The notes below the pieces were generated by a model. The model was given only the letters and a program-made list of their open reading frames with translations, searched no databases and was not told where the DNA came from. A stretch of DNA of 17,507 nucleotides from Chloroflexota bacterium (lineage in GTDB: Bacteria; Chloroflexota; Anaerolineae; Anaerolineales; Anaerolineaceae), in the NCBI GenBank assembly GCA_029777225.1, contig JAKOSR010000004.1, positions 1 through 17,507 on the forward strand. Direction: 5' to 3'. This document shows, one piece after another, positions 1 to 6,835 of the stretch. A program made the position numbers and the translations under genes. The first letter of the stretch is position 1. Each line of letters starts with the position of its first letter.

Positions 1-810
1 GGTCGGGCCGACAACCGTGTTGCCGTGGACCGTGGTGGTCACCAAAATGCCCTTGCCCTTGCTTGAAGGCACCGGGAAGAGCACATTGTCAATCTGGATA
101 TCGGCCCGGTCAAAAACGAAGTATTCGCCGCGCCGGGCTTTAATCAGGAATTCAGGCCGGACGCCGGCTTTGTGCATGACATCGTCGGAGTACATGCCAG
201 CCGAGTTGATGGTCCAGCGCGCGAGGAAGTCCCCGTGGTTCGTGCGGACGCCGATGATGCGATTGCCTTCGGTGATGAAACCCAGGAAGGCTGTGTTCAG
301 CATCACTTTCACGCCATTCATGACGGCGTTTTCGGCCGCCGCGACGGTGACCTGGAAGGGATCGCAAATCCCGCCGGTGGATGCCCACAAGGCGCCGGCA
401 ACTTCCGGGTTAATGTTCTTCTCACGGGCGCGCACTTCAGCGCCGTTGAGCATAATCATCCCGGGAACGCCGTTCTTCTTGCCCTGTTCCATCAGCTTCT
501 CGACCAGGGGAATTTCTTCGTCGCCAATGGCTACCACGTAATCGCCACGGCGCTCAAAGGCAAAGTTGAGTTCTCCGGCAAGCTGGTCCCACATTGGGTT
601 ACCACGCACGTTCATCTTGGCTTTGAGGGAACCAGGCATGGGGTCGTACCCGGCGTGGACGATGGCTGTATTGGCGGAGGAACAACCCATGCCGATGTCG
701 GCTTCCTTCTCAATGAGCAAGACACTGGCCTCGTAGCGTGATAGCCAGCGGGCAATCATGGACCCAACGACACCCCCTCCAATCACAATGAAATCGAACT
801 TTTCCTGCAC
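1..810 (-). CDS. FAD-dependent glycerol-3-phosphate dehydrogenase-like oxidoreductase (C-terminus beyond window)
   Basis: The open frame runs off the left edge, giving the first 270 residues. It begins with a Rossmann dinucleotide-binding motif, GGGVVG at residues 11-16, followed by a strand ending LLIEKE. The stretch TAIVHAGYDP is typical of the FAD-dependent DAO-fold branch that contains anaerobic glycerol-3-phosphate dehydrogenases and the related L-2-hydroxyglutarate oxidases. The expected reaction is glycerol-3-phosphate to dihydroxyacetone phosphate with electrons passed via FAD. I chose the GTG at 810 because GGAGG lies 5 nt upstream of it. An in-frame ATG at 822 has no Shine-Dalgarno and its own codons form that GGAGG. 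The gene is divergent from glpF and the glpK cluster, which supports a glycerol-3-phosphate substrate. The missing C-terminus leaves LhgO-like 2-hydroxyacid oxidation as the alternative. Confidence 0.8.
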   Translation of the reverse strand, partial: MQEKFDFIVIGGGVVGSMIARWLSRYEASVLLIEKEADIGMGCSSANTAIVHAGYDPMPGSLKAKMNVRGNPMWDQLAGELNFAFERRGDYVVAIGDEEIPLVEKLMEQGKKNGVPGMIMLNGAEVRAREKNINPEVAGALWASTGGICDPFQVTVAAAENAVMNGVKVMLNTAFLGFITEGNRIIGVRTNHGDFLARWTINSAGMYSDDVMHKAGVRPEFLIKARRGEYFVFDRADIQIDNVLFPVPSSKGKGILVTTTVHGNTVVGPT

Positions 811-968
811 TCCTGCCTCCATTCAATAATTGGTTGGTTAAGCACGAACGCCCAGCGGGCTTCCCCCAGCATTTATTACTTATTTATTTTGCCAAGCTGA
901 ATGTCAAGTTCCAAAAAATTCCCGTGATCGGCGCTGGGGTGAGTAGCATCAGGGATTCGCTTGTACAA

Positions 969-999
969 CCGGTATACGTCATAACAACTGCCGGTATAC
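969..999. repeat. Pair of CCGGTATAC direct repeats, possible operator
   Basis: CCGGTATAC occurs at 969-977 and 991-999. The 22-bp period is about two helical turns, so both sites would face the same side of DNA. Each is preceded by ACAAC (with or without TG between). The second overlaps a TATACT hexamer (995-1000), and a TTGTACAA palindrome sits at 961-968. The arrangement suits a dimeric or tetrameric regulator controlling one or both divergent genes. The regulator family cannot be told from this. Confidence 0.4.
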
Positions 1000-1100
1000 T
1001 ATGGAAAACTTCAAAAATTATACTACAGCTAAAGTAATAAAGGACTAAAACGGCAAAAACCGCGTTGGAATGAAAAAAAGCACGCACCTTTTTTCGAAAT

Positions 1101-1127
1101 TTGCACACTTTTCATCCAACTTGCACA
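1101..1127. repeat. Pair of TTGCACA direct repeats upstream of glpF
   Basis: TTGCACA occurs at 1101-1107 and again at 1121-1127, a 20-bp period. The second copy ends only 6 nt before the extended -10 element. It is in the right place for an activator or repressor of the glpF promoter, or for a poorly spaced -35 element. Confidence 0.35.
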
Positions 1128-1133
1128 AATTTA

Positions 1134-1142
1134 TGCTATAGT
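1134..1142 (+). promoter_or_regulatory. Extended -10 promoter element, candidate glpF operon promoter
   Basis: The sequence reads TGC followed by TATAGT, matching the extended -10 form TGnTATAAT in eight of nine positions counted loosely. The TTGCAC at 1121-1126 is too close (10 nt) to act as a normal -35, consistent with an extended -10 promoter helped by an activator. The start would fall near 1149 and give a 5' leader of about 315 nt before glpF. Confidence 0.4.
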
Positions 1143-1239
1143 ATTATCAGCAAGCAATTGTATGTTTGTTCCCTCTGCCAAATATCCAGGGAGAACTGTT
1201 AAAAGTTGTAAGTTTGGCAAATTGGTGGCAATATGCATA

Positions 1240-1354
1240 GCAGGCACTACCCGAACCATCAAGGCTCACCTGCATGGATGGTTCACACTCATCACGATAA
1301 AGCTCGTTACATAGCGCGAAAACGCTATTCGCACCAGGCGCTAGATGTCGCCTG
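1240..1354 (+). promoter_or_regulatory. Potentially structured glpF leader with pseudoknot-like pairings
   Basis: Three perfect inverted repeats follow each other: GAACCATC/GATGGTTC (1253-1260 with 1277-1284), ATAGCG/CGCTAT (1311-1316 with 1323-1328, loop CGAAAA) and CAGGCG/CGCCTG (1335-1340 with 1349-1354). In addition GCAGG (1240-1244) can pair with CCTGC (1269-1273) inside the first loop, the topology of an H-type pseudoknot. None ends in a T-run, so a terminator is not visible. I do not recognise a known riboswitch consensus. Confidence 0.4.
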
Positions 1355-1463
1355 TCCTGATATTGACCGACGAGAAAAAGGAGGCGCTGATAGACAAAAC
1401 CAAATCCCACTATTTTTTCCATTCATTTAACAACATTCAATCAACACAAAGGAGAATTAAAGC

Positions 1464-2255
1464 ATGGAAAATCGGACAATGAAAGAATTCATCGGTGAAG
1501 TGTTTGGCACCTTCATCCTCATCCTGTTGGGTGATGGCGTTGTTGCCAATGTCGGTCTGGCTCCCCGCCTGGCTGGCACAGCGTACAACTGGAACACAAT
1601 CACCATCGGCTGGGCCTTCGCGGTCATCATCGCCGTTTACGTTTCCGCTGGTGTCTCTGGCGCTCACCTGAATCCTGCCGTTACCCTCGGCCTGGCAGTG
1701 CAGCGTGGATTCCCGTGGAAGAAAGTCCTGCCCTATATCGCCGCCCAAATGATTGGTGCTTTCCTCGGCGCTTTGGCTGTCTTCCTGATCTACCGCGACG
1801 GCCTTGTGGCTTCTGGCATGCCCAATGTGTGGTCCACCGGTCCTGGCTCTGTATTTGGTAATACGTTCTGGGGTGGTGCGAGCGCTGGTGCAACTGGCAC
1901 CTATAGCATGCTGACCGCCATCATCGCTGAAATCTTCGGCACCTTCATGCTGACCTGGGGTATCTCGGCCAGCGGTGACCTGAAGAACAATGGCCTCAAG
2001 GACAACCTGGGTGCCCTAATTGTTGGCTTCACTGTGTTGGCTGTTGGTCTGTCCCTCGGTGGCCCCTCCGGCTATTCCATCAATCCCGCCCGTGACCTCG
2101 GCCCCCGCCTGCTCGGCCTGCTCGTTGGCACCAAGGGCCTCTTCGATGGCCTGTACTGGCTGATCCCGCCAGTGCTCGCCCCCGCGATTGCTGGTCCCAT
2201 CGGCTTCTGGCTGTACGACACCGTGGTTGGCAAGAACCTGCCCAAGAAAGACTAA
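1464..2255 (+). CDS. glpF: Glycerol facilitator, aquaglyceroporin GlpF
   Basis: This is a 263-aa major intrinsic protein that lets glycerol cross the cytoplasmic membrane by facilitated diffusion. Both half-helix motifs are present: HLNPAVT (NPA at 70-72) and SINPARD (NPA at 207-209). R210 is the selectivity-filter arginine, and D211 right after it is typical of glycerol-conducting members rather than pure aquaporins. Six hydrophobic spans are evident and the length is usual for the family. The ATG has AAAGGAG (1448-1454) upstream at good spacing; Met6 has no such signal. It leads a cluster with DHA kinase and glycerol kinase genes, which fits capture of incoming glycerol by phosphorylation. 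Confidence 0.96.
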   Translation: MENRTMKEFIGEVFGTFILILLGDGVVANVGLAPRLAGTAYNWNTITIGWAFAVIIAVYVSAGVSGAHLNPAVTLGLAVQRGFPWKKVLPYIAAQMIGAFLGALAVFLIYRDGLVASGMPNVWSTGPGSVFGNTFWGGASAGATGTYSMLTAIIAEIFGTFMLTWGISASGDLKNNGLKDNLGALIVGFTVLAVGLSLGGPSGYSINPARDLGPRLLGLLVGTKGLFDGLYWLIPPVLAPAIAGPIGFWLYDTVVGKNLPKKD

Positions 2256-2290
2256 TTACTGAATTCCATGACCGCTGCATCCATTTTGGA

Positions 2291-2307
2291 TCCTGACGTG
2301 GTCAGGA
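2291..2307 (+). other. Intercistronic hairpin between glpF and dhaK
   Basis: TCCTGAC (2291-2297) and GTCAGGA (2301-2307) form a perfect 7-bp stem with a 3-nt loop, followed by AAAC and not a T-run. It lies just before the dhaK ribosome binding site. Possible roles are mRNA processing or protection of the glpF 3' end; as DNA it is also a palindrome. Confidence 0.4.
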
Positions 2308-2329
2308 AAACAAGAAAAGGAGACTGCTT

Positions 2330-3331
2330 ATGAAGAAATTAATCAACAAAGCTGAGGATGTTGTCAGGGAAGAGCTGGAAGGTATTGAACTGGCTCACCC
2401 CGATTTGGTCAAAGTTTCCTATGACCCGGCTTATATTGTCCGCGCTGACGCGCCCATCAAGGGCAAGGTTGGCTTAGTCTCTGGTGGAGGCAGCGGTCAT
2501 GAACCCATGCATGGTGGTTTCGTTGGCAAGGGTATGCTGGATGCCGCCTGCCCAGGCGCCGTTTTCACCAGCCCGACCCCCGACCAAATGTTGGAAGCCA
2601 CCAAGGCGGTGGATGGCGGCGCGGGTGTCTTGCACATCGTCAAGAACTACACCGGGGACATCATGAACTTCGAAATGGCCGCTGACCTCGCCCGAGGTGA
2701 GGGCATCGAAGTCGAATCCGTGGTCGTGGATGATGATGTGGCCGTCAAGGATAGCACCTGGACTGCCGGCCGGCGCGGCGTTGGCCTGACCGTTCTGATG
2801 GAAAAGATTGTCGGTGCCGCGGCTGAAGAAGGTCGCTCACTCAAGGAATGCGCGGATTTGGCCCGCAAGGTGAATGGCCAGGGCCGCAGCATGGGCATGG
2901 CGCTGACTTCCTGCACGGTTCCGCATGTGGGCAAGCCCTCGTTTGATTTACCGGAAGATGAGATGGAAATTGGCATCGGCATCCATGGCGAACCAGGCCG
3001 CACCCGCATGAAGGTTGAACCGGCTGACAAGGTGACCGAAATGCTGCTCACTCCCGTCGTCGAGGACCTGCCTTTCAAGGCTGGCGACGAAGTGTTGCTG
3101 TTTGTCAACAGCATGGGTGGCACCCCCCTGATTGAGCTCTACATCATCTATCGTAAAGCGGTGCACATGCTCAAGGAAAAGGGCATCAAGGTTACCCGCC
3201 ACTTGATTGGACCCTACATCACCAGTTTGGAGATGGCTGGAACTTCCATCACCCTCCTCAAGCTGGATGAGGATCTGACCAAGCTCTGGGACGCTCCCGT
3301 CAAGACCGCCGGCATGCGCTGGGGTATCTAA
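2330..3331 (+). CDS. dhaK: Dihydroxyacetone kinase, DHA-binding subunit DhaK
   Basis: A 333-aa DhaK subunit of the PEP-dependent dihydroxyacetone kinase. It binds DHA covalently through a histidine hemiaminal and transfers phosphate from DhaL-ADP to make dihydroxyacetone phosphate. Visible landmarks are GGGSGHEP (52-59, with H57), TGD with D110, and GIHGEPG, where H219 corresponds to the covalent histidine. The length equals that of stand-alone DhaK; the ATP-dependent single-chain kinases are much longer. The start ATG follows AAAAGGAG at about 8 nt. It lies between glpF and dhaL, and dhaM is further along, so the whole enzyme is encoded here. Confidence 0.96.
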   Translation: MKKLINKAEDVVREELEGIELAHPDLVKVSYDPAYIVRADAPIKGKVGLVSGGGSGHEPMHGGFVGKGMLDAACPGAVFTSPTPDQMLEATKAVDGGAGVLHIVKNYTGDIMNFEMAADLARGEGIEVESVVVDDDVAVKDSTWTAGRRGVGLTVLMEKIVGAAAEEGRSLKECADLARKVNGQGRSMGMALTSCTVPHVGKPSFDLPEDEMEIGIGIHGEPGRTRMKVEPADKVTEMLLTPVVEDLPFKAGDEVLLFVNSMGGTPLIELYIIYRKAVHMLKEKGIKVTRHLIGPYITSLEMAGTSITLLKLDEDLTKLWDAPVKTAGMRWGI

Positions 3332-3343
3332 AATTGTGAAAAG

Positions 3344-3375
3344 GATTCTGGAGTGGGCTAAACCACTCCAGAATC
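3344..3375 (+). other. Long perfect hairpin between dhaK and dhaL
   Basis: GATTCTGGAGTGG (3344-3356) and CCACTCCAGAATC (3363-3375) make a 13-bp perfect stem with a 6-nt loop (GCTAAA). Only ATAATTATT follows, so it lacks the T-tract of a normal intrinsic terminator. It sits 9 nt before the dhaL Shine-Dalgarno. An mRNA stabiliser or processing site that sets the dhaK:dhaL ratio, or a partial terminator, is the likely role. Confidence 0.6.
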
Positions 3376-3394
3376 ATAATTATTGAGGTTTACC

Positions 3395-4030
3395 GTGGCT
3401 ATATCAAGAGATGACGTGGTTACCTGGATCAAGAATTATGCCCAGGTAATTAATGAGAACAATGAGATGTTGACCGACCTCGATCGTGAGATTGGGGATG
3501 CGGATCATGGTGCCAACATGAATCGTGGTTTTAAAGCGGTTATGACCAAGCTGCCCGCCAGCGAGGATAAGGACATCGGCACAGTTTTGAAGTCTGTGGC
3601 GATGACCCTGCTCTCCACGGTGGGAGGTGCGGGTGGCCCGCTTTATTCCACCATTTTCATGGAAGCCGGCAAAGTGATTGGTCCAAAGATGGAAATCGGC
3701 CTGGCTGACTGGTACACGGCATTACAAGCTGCCGCGACCGGTGTGGCCAACCGTGGAAAAGCCCTGCCAAACGACAAAACGATGTTGGATGCGCTTTATC
3801 CCGCCGTTGATGCGCTAAAGCGCGCGGTGGACGAGAACCTGCCCATTCCTGAGGCCTTGCAGGTTTCAGCTGAGGCCGCGCACGCGGGCATGCTGGCGAC
3901 CATTCCCCTGGTCGCCCACAAAGGCCGCGCCAGCTACCTTGGCGAACGCAGCGCCGGCCACCAGGACCCTGGGGCCACCTCCACATTCCTTCTGCTTGAT
4001 ACGGCCGCGAAAGCATGGGCGGATTGCTAA
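3395..4030 (+). CDS. dhaL: Dihydroxyacetone kinase, ADP-binding subunit DhaL
   Basis: A 211-aa DhaL subunit, which holds tightly bound Mg-ADP that DhaM phosphorylates and DhaK uses as phosphate donor. With the GTG start at 3395 the three metal-binding aspartates of the motif DLDREIGDADHG fall at 30, 35 and 37, the numbering known for E. coli DhaL. This, and a TTGAGG about 6 nt upstream, supports GTG over an in-frame TTG at 3383. TVGGAGGPLY and the C-terminal HQDPGATST region are the other family landmarks. The gene follows dhaK after a hairpin spacer and precedes glpK by 46 nt. Confidence 0.94.
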   Translation: MAISRDDVVTWIKNYAQVINENNEMLTDLDREIGDADHGANMNRGFKAVMTKLPASEDKDIGTVLKSVAMTLLSTVGGAGGPLYSTIFMEAGKVIGPKMEIGLADWYTALQAAATGVANRGKALPNDKTMLDALYPAVDALKRAVDENLPIPEALQVSAEAAHAGMLATIPLVAHKGRASYLGERSAGHQDPGATSTFLLLDTAAKAWADC

Positions 4031-4076
4031 ATTCTGCCAACCAAACCAACTTACTATCACAAAAAGGAGAATTCGT

Positions 4077-5579
4077 ATGGCTAAATATGTAGCAGCAGTT
4101 GATCAGGGTACCACCAGCACCCGCTTCATGATCTTCGATCACAAAGGTGCCGTGGTTGGCTTTGATCAAAAAGAACACGAACAGATTTATCCAAAACCAG
4201 GCTGGGTGGAACACGATGCCTTGGAGATTTGGCAGGCGACCCAGGATGTAATCAAGGGCGCTCTTGACAAACTCCACATCGATGTCAAGGAAATCGCGGC
4301 TGTCGGTGTCACCAACCAACGCGAAACCGCCGTCGTCTGGGAAAAAGCAACTGGCAAGCCGGTTTACAATGCCATCGTCTGGCAGGATACCCGCACCGAC
4401 CAGATTTGCAATGAACTCGCCAAGGATGGCGGCCAGGACAAGTTCCGCCTCAAGGTCGGTCTGCCCCTCGCCACCTACTTCTCCGGCATGAAAGTAAAGT
4501 GGATCCTGGACAATGTTCCTGGTGTCCGCGAAAAAGCTGAGAAGGGTGAAGTCCTCTTCGGCAATATCGACACCTGGGTAATCTGGAACCTGACCGGTGG
4601 CCCCAAGGGCGGTGTGCATGTGACCGATGTGTCCAACGCCTCCCGCACCTTCATGATGAACCTGGAAACCCTCGACTGGGATCCTGACATGCTCGCCGTG
4701 CTCGGTGTTCCGCGCGCCATGCTCCCCGCCATCAAGGCCTCCAGTGAAGTCTATGGCCATTGCCGCAACAGCGGCCTCGATGGCATCCCTGTGGCCGGCG
4801 ATCTCGGCGACCAGCAGGCTGCCCTCTTCGGCCAGACATGCTATGACCCAGGCGAAGCCAAGAACACCTATGGCACCGGCTGCTTCATGCTCATGAACAC
4901 TGGCACCAAGCCGATCCAATCCAAGAATGGTCTGCTGACCACCCTGGGCTACAAGATTGGCAAGGAACCCGCTGTGTACGCCCTGGAAGGCTCCATCGCC
5001 ATCACCGGCGCCCTCGTACAGTGGATCCGCGACAACCTCAAGATGATCAAGAAATCCTCCGATATCGAAGAGCTTGCCAAGACAGTTGATGACGCTGGCG
5101 GCATTTACTTTGTGCCCGCGTTCTCCGGCTTGTTCGCCCCCTATTGGAAGAGCGACGCCCGCGGCGCCATCGTCGGCCTGACCCGCTATGTCAACGCCGG
5201 CCACCTCGCCCGCGCAGTCCTTGAGGCTACCGCCTATCAGACTCGCGAAGTGCTCGATGCCATGAACCTTGACTCCGGTGTTGAACTGAAGGCCCTCAAG
5301 GTCGACGGCGGCATGGTCTTCAATGAGCTGCTGATGCAATTCCAGTCCGACATCCTCGGTGTGCCCGTGATTCGCCCGACCGTTGCCGAAACCACCGCCC
5401 TCGGCGCTGCTTATGCCGCCGGCCTGGCTGTTGGCTTCTGGGAGAAGGTTGATGACCTGCGCGTCAACTGGGGTAAGGACAAAGAATGGGAACCCAAGAT
5501 GGATCCCGCGACCCGTGAAAAGATTTACAAGGGTTGGAAGAAAGCTGTCACCCGCACCTTTGATTGGGTCGAGAACTAA
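4077..5579 (+). CDS. glpK: Glycerol kinase
   Basis: A 500-aa FGGY-family kinase making sn-glycerol-3-phosphate from glycerol and ATP in the cytoplasm. Motifs are DQGTTSTR (9-16, phosphate loop), GWVEHD (42-47), NQRET (80-84), WQDTRT (102-107) and, in the second domain, GDLGDQQAALFGQ, YGTGCF and VDGG near the C-terminus. Length is exactly that of typical glycerol kinases. The start ATG has AAAAAGGAGA just upstream; longer in-frame extensions overlap dhaL and were rejected. Its presence next to dhaK and dhaL means glycerol can enter via glycerol-3-phosphate and DHA via DHA kinase from the same operon. Confidence 0.97.
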   Translation: MAKYVAAVDQGTTSTRFMIFDHKGAVVGFDQKEHEQIYPKPGWVEHDALEIWQATQDVIKGALDKLHIDVKEIAAVGVTNQRETAVVWEKATGKPVYNAIVWQDTRTDQICNELAKDGGQDKFRLKVGLPLATYFSGMKVKWILDNVPGVREKAEKGEVLFGNIDTWVIWNLTGGPKGGVHVTDVSNASRTFMMNLETLDWDPDMLAVLGVPRAMLPAIKASSEVYGHCRNSGLDGIPVAGDLGDQQAALFGQTCYDPGEAKNTYGTGCFMLMNTGTKPIQSKNGLLTTLGYKIGKEPAVYALEGSIAITGALVQWIRDNLKMIKKSSDIEELAKTVDDAGGIYFVPAFSGLFAPYWKSDARGAIVGLTRYVNAGHLARAVLEATAYQTREVLDAMNLDSGVELKALKVDGGMVFNELLMQFQSDILGVPVIRPTVAETTALGAAYAAGLAVGFWEKVDDLRVNWGKDKEWEPKMDPATREKIYKGWKKAVTRTFDWVEN

Positions 5580-5602
5580 GCTTCGATTTACGATTAAAGA
5601 CT

Positions 5603-5634
5603 GGGGCGGCGCTCAACACGCCGCCCCTTCGTTT
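5603..5634 (+). terminator. Intrinsic terminator after glpK
   Basis: GGGGCGGCG (5603-5611) and CGCCGCCCC (5619-5627) form a 9-bp all-GC stem with a 7-nt loop, followed by TTCGTTT. It is strong in the stem and modest in the T-tract, so partial read-through to the downstream membrane protein and dhaM is plausible. Confidence 0.75.
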
Positions 5635-5639
5635 ATAAT
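5634..5639 (+). promoter_or_regulatory. Possible -10 box (TATAAT) after the glpK terminator
   Basis: A perfect TATAAT lies directly after the terminator and 26 nt before the small membrane-protein ATG. No -35 is evident because the terminator stem occupies that position. If real, dhaM and its upstream gene have their own transcript. Confidence 0.25.
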
Positions 5640-5665
5640 TGAGCCCAATCAAATAGGAGTGATGG

Positions 5666-5923
5666 ATGGCAAAATACACGCACAACAACAAGAAGCAAGT
5701 CGATGTTCAGGAAATACGCAAACCCTGGCTCAAGATGAAAAGTGCCACCCTGGTTCTGACCGTGGTGAGCATTTTACTGGCGGTCATCGTGGCCTACCAG
5801 ATTATCCGTGGAAGCGGTGATTGGGGCCAGGGCATCCTGTGGGGTGTCATATTTGGCGGAAGCGTCTGGCTGGTCTTCGTTGGCATGAATTGGTTTCATT
5901 CCATTTTTAGGGGCAAGAAGTAA
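5666..5923 (+). CDS. Small two-helix membrane protein of unknown function
   Basis: An 85-residue protein: a basic, polar N-terminus (1-25) containing HNNKKQ, a hydrophobic helix at about 26-47, a short loop GSGDWGQG, a second helix at about 55-76 and a basic tail FRGKK. The positively charged ends predict both termini in the cytoplasm. AGGAG (5655-5659) lies 6 nt before the ATG. I do not recognise the family. It sits between the glpK terminator and dhaM, all in the same direction, so a link to glycerol/DHA uptake is possible only by position. Codon use looks like that of its neighbours. Confidence 0.7.
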   Translation: MAKYTHNNKKQVDVQEIRKPWLKMKSATLVLTVVSILLAVIVAYQIIRGSGDWGQGILWGVIFGGSVWLVFVGMNWFHSIFRGKK

Positions 5924-5984
5924 GCTCCGAACCACATTTTTTTGACAGGGCGCTTGCCCTAAAAGGATGGAGGAGGAATAGCAC

Positions 5985-6722
5985 ATGGTCAACCTTTTAC
6001 TTGTTTCCCACAGTAACCAGCTCGCGCAAGGCACCGCCGCGCTCGCGCGCCAAATGGCCTCCTCGGATGCCATCCAAATCCGCGTCGCGGCCGGTATCGG
6101 CGAGGATAACCAGGAAATTGGTACAAACGCGGTTGAAATCCTGGAGGTCTTGAACGATTTGACTGAAAAAGGCGAAGTGTTGGTGCTGATGGACCTCGGC
6201 AGCGCCCTGCTAAGCACGCAAATGGCCCTGGACATGCTGGATGAGAACCTCCGCGGCCGCGTGCATCTCTCCGCAGCGCCTTTCGTGGAAGGCGCCATCG
6301 CGGCCGCCGTGCAGGCGAACATGGGCGCGTCAGTAGGCGATGTTAACCGGGAGGCGGAACGCTCATTGGAAGCCAAGCGCCAACAGCTGTCCACAGACCC
6401 GGCACCCGAAGCACAGGCCGAACCCGAACCAACCCCAACCGCCGCGCAAGCGCTCACGCTGACCGTCCGCATCCCAAACCCCAGCGGCCTGCACGCGCGC
6501 CCTGCCGCGCTCTTTACCAAGATTATCCTCGGGCATGATGTGAAGGTGACGGCGATCAACCTGGACGGCAACAAGGCGCCCCAGAAAATTACGGGATTAA
6601 TCTCGGTGATGTTGCTGGGCGCGAAAAAAGGAGACCGGCTTGAAATTCAGGCGGAAGGCCCCCAGGCAGCCGAAACGCTGGCCGTCATCCAGGCGCTGGT
6701 GGACGACAACTTTGGGGAATGA
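5985..6722 (+). CDS. dhaM: DHA kinase phosphotransfer subunit DhaM (EIIA-HPr fusion)
   Basis: A 245-aa two-domain PTS protein that phosphorylates the ADP on DhaL. Residues 1 to about 125 are the mannose-type EIIA domain with active H9 in LVSHS and the LMDLGSAL motif (68-75). An Ala/Pro/Glu linker spans about 135-156. Residues 157-245 are HPr-like, with PSGLHARPA placing the phosphorylated histidine at 170. The third, Enzyme I-like domain seen in E. coli DhaM is absent, so a separate Enzyme I must feed it; none is in this window. The position matching the regulatory serine 46 of Gram-positive HPr appears to be G204. GGAGGAGG precedes the ATG. A small 5-bp hairpin (5947-5960) and a TTGACA (5942-5947) without a matching -10 lie upstream. 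Confidence 0.93.
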   Translation: MVNLLLVSHSNQLAQGTAALARQMASSDAIQIRVAAGIGEDNQEIGTNAVEILEVLNDLTEKGEVLVLMDLGSALLSTQMALDMLDENLRGRVHLSAAPFVEGAIAAAVQANMGASVGDVNREAERSLEAKRQQLSTDPAPEAQAEPEPTPTAAQALTLTVRIPNPSGLHARPAALFTKIILGHDVKVTAINLDGNKAPQKITGLISVMLLGAKKGDRLEIQAEGPQAAETLAVIQALVDDNFGE

Positions 6723-6775
6723 TTAACGCCCCGACCCCGTAGACAGAACCTCGCTCATAAAGCGAATTCCATTAC

Positions 6776-6808
6776 AAAAAGACACCCTCGCTTGAGGGTG
6801 TCCTTTTA
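6776..6808. terminator. Bidirectional intrinsic terminator between dhaM and the ABC operon
   Basis: GACACCCTC (6781-6789) and GAGGGTGTC (6794-6802) form a 9-bp stem with loop GCTT. CTTTTATTT follows on the plus strand and the AAAAA before it (6776-6780) supplies a T-tract for minus-strand transcripts. It sits between the convergent ends of dhaM and the leftward ABC genes. Confidence 0.9.
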
Positions 6809-6835
6809 TTTGCTTTTATGTACCGGGAACTGAAA

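Larger units (their letters stand above)
811..1463. other. Regulatory intergenic region between the divergent dehydrogenase and glpF
   Basis: About 650 bp without a convincing gene. Short open frames here have no Shine-Dalgarno and no recognisable sequence. The left third is AT-rich and has a TTGACA on the minus strand (902-907), with only weak AT-rich -10 candidates near 876-886, that could serve the dehydrogenase. The centre has two sets of direct repeats and several TATACT-like hexamers. The right third is a possible transcribed leader with three inverted repeats, plus an AAGGAGG (1378-1384) with no ATG, GTG or TTG at a suitable distance. Confidence 0.75.

Noticed and set aside
961..1354. 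A CRISPR array or mobile-element end from the repeats upstream of glpF
   Set aside because: There are only two copies of each short repeat, with no regular spacers, transposase or terminal inverted repeats.
1147..1422. A 91-codon minus-strand frame in the glpF leader
   Set aside because: No Shine-Dalgarno, no recognisable sequence, and it overlaps the inverted repeats of the leader.
3657..5339. A 560-codon open frame on the minus strand opposite dhaL and glpK
   Set aside because: It is antisense to two clearly recognised kinase genes and its sequence shows no family motif; high GC at third positions of glpK keeps the reverse frame open.
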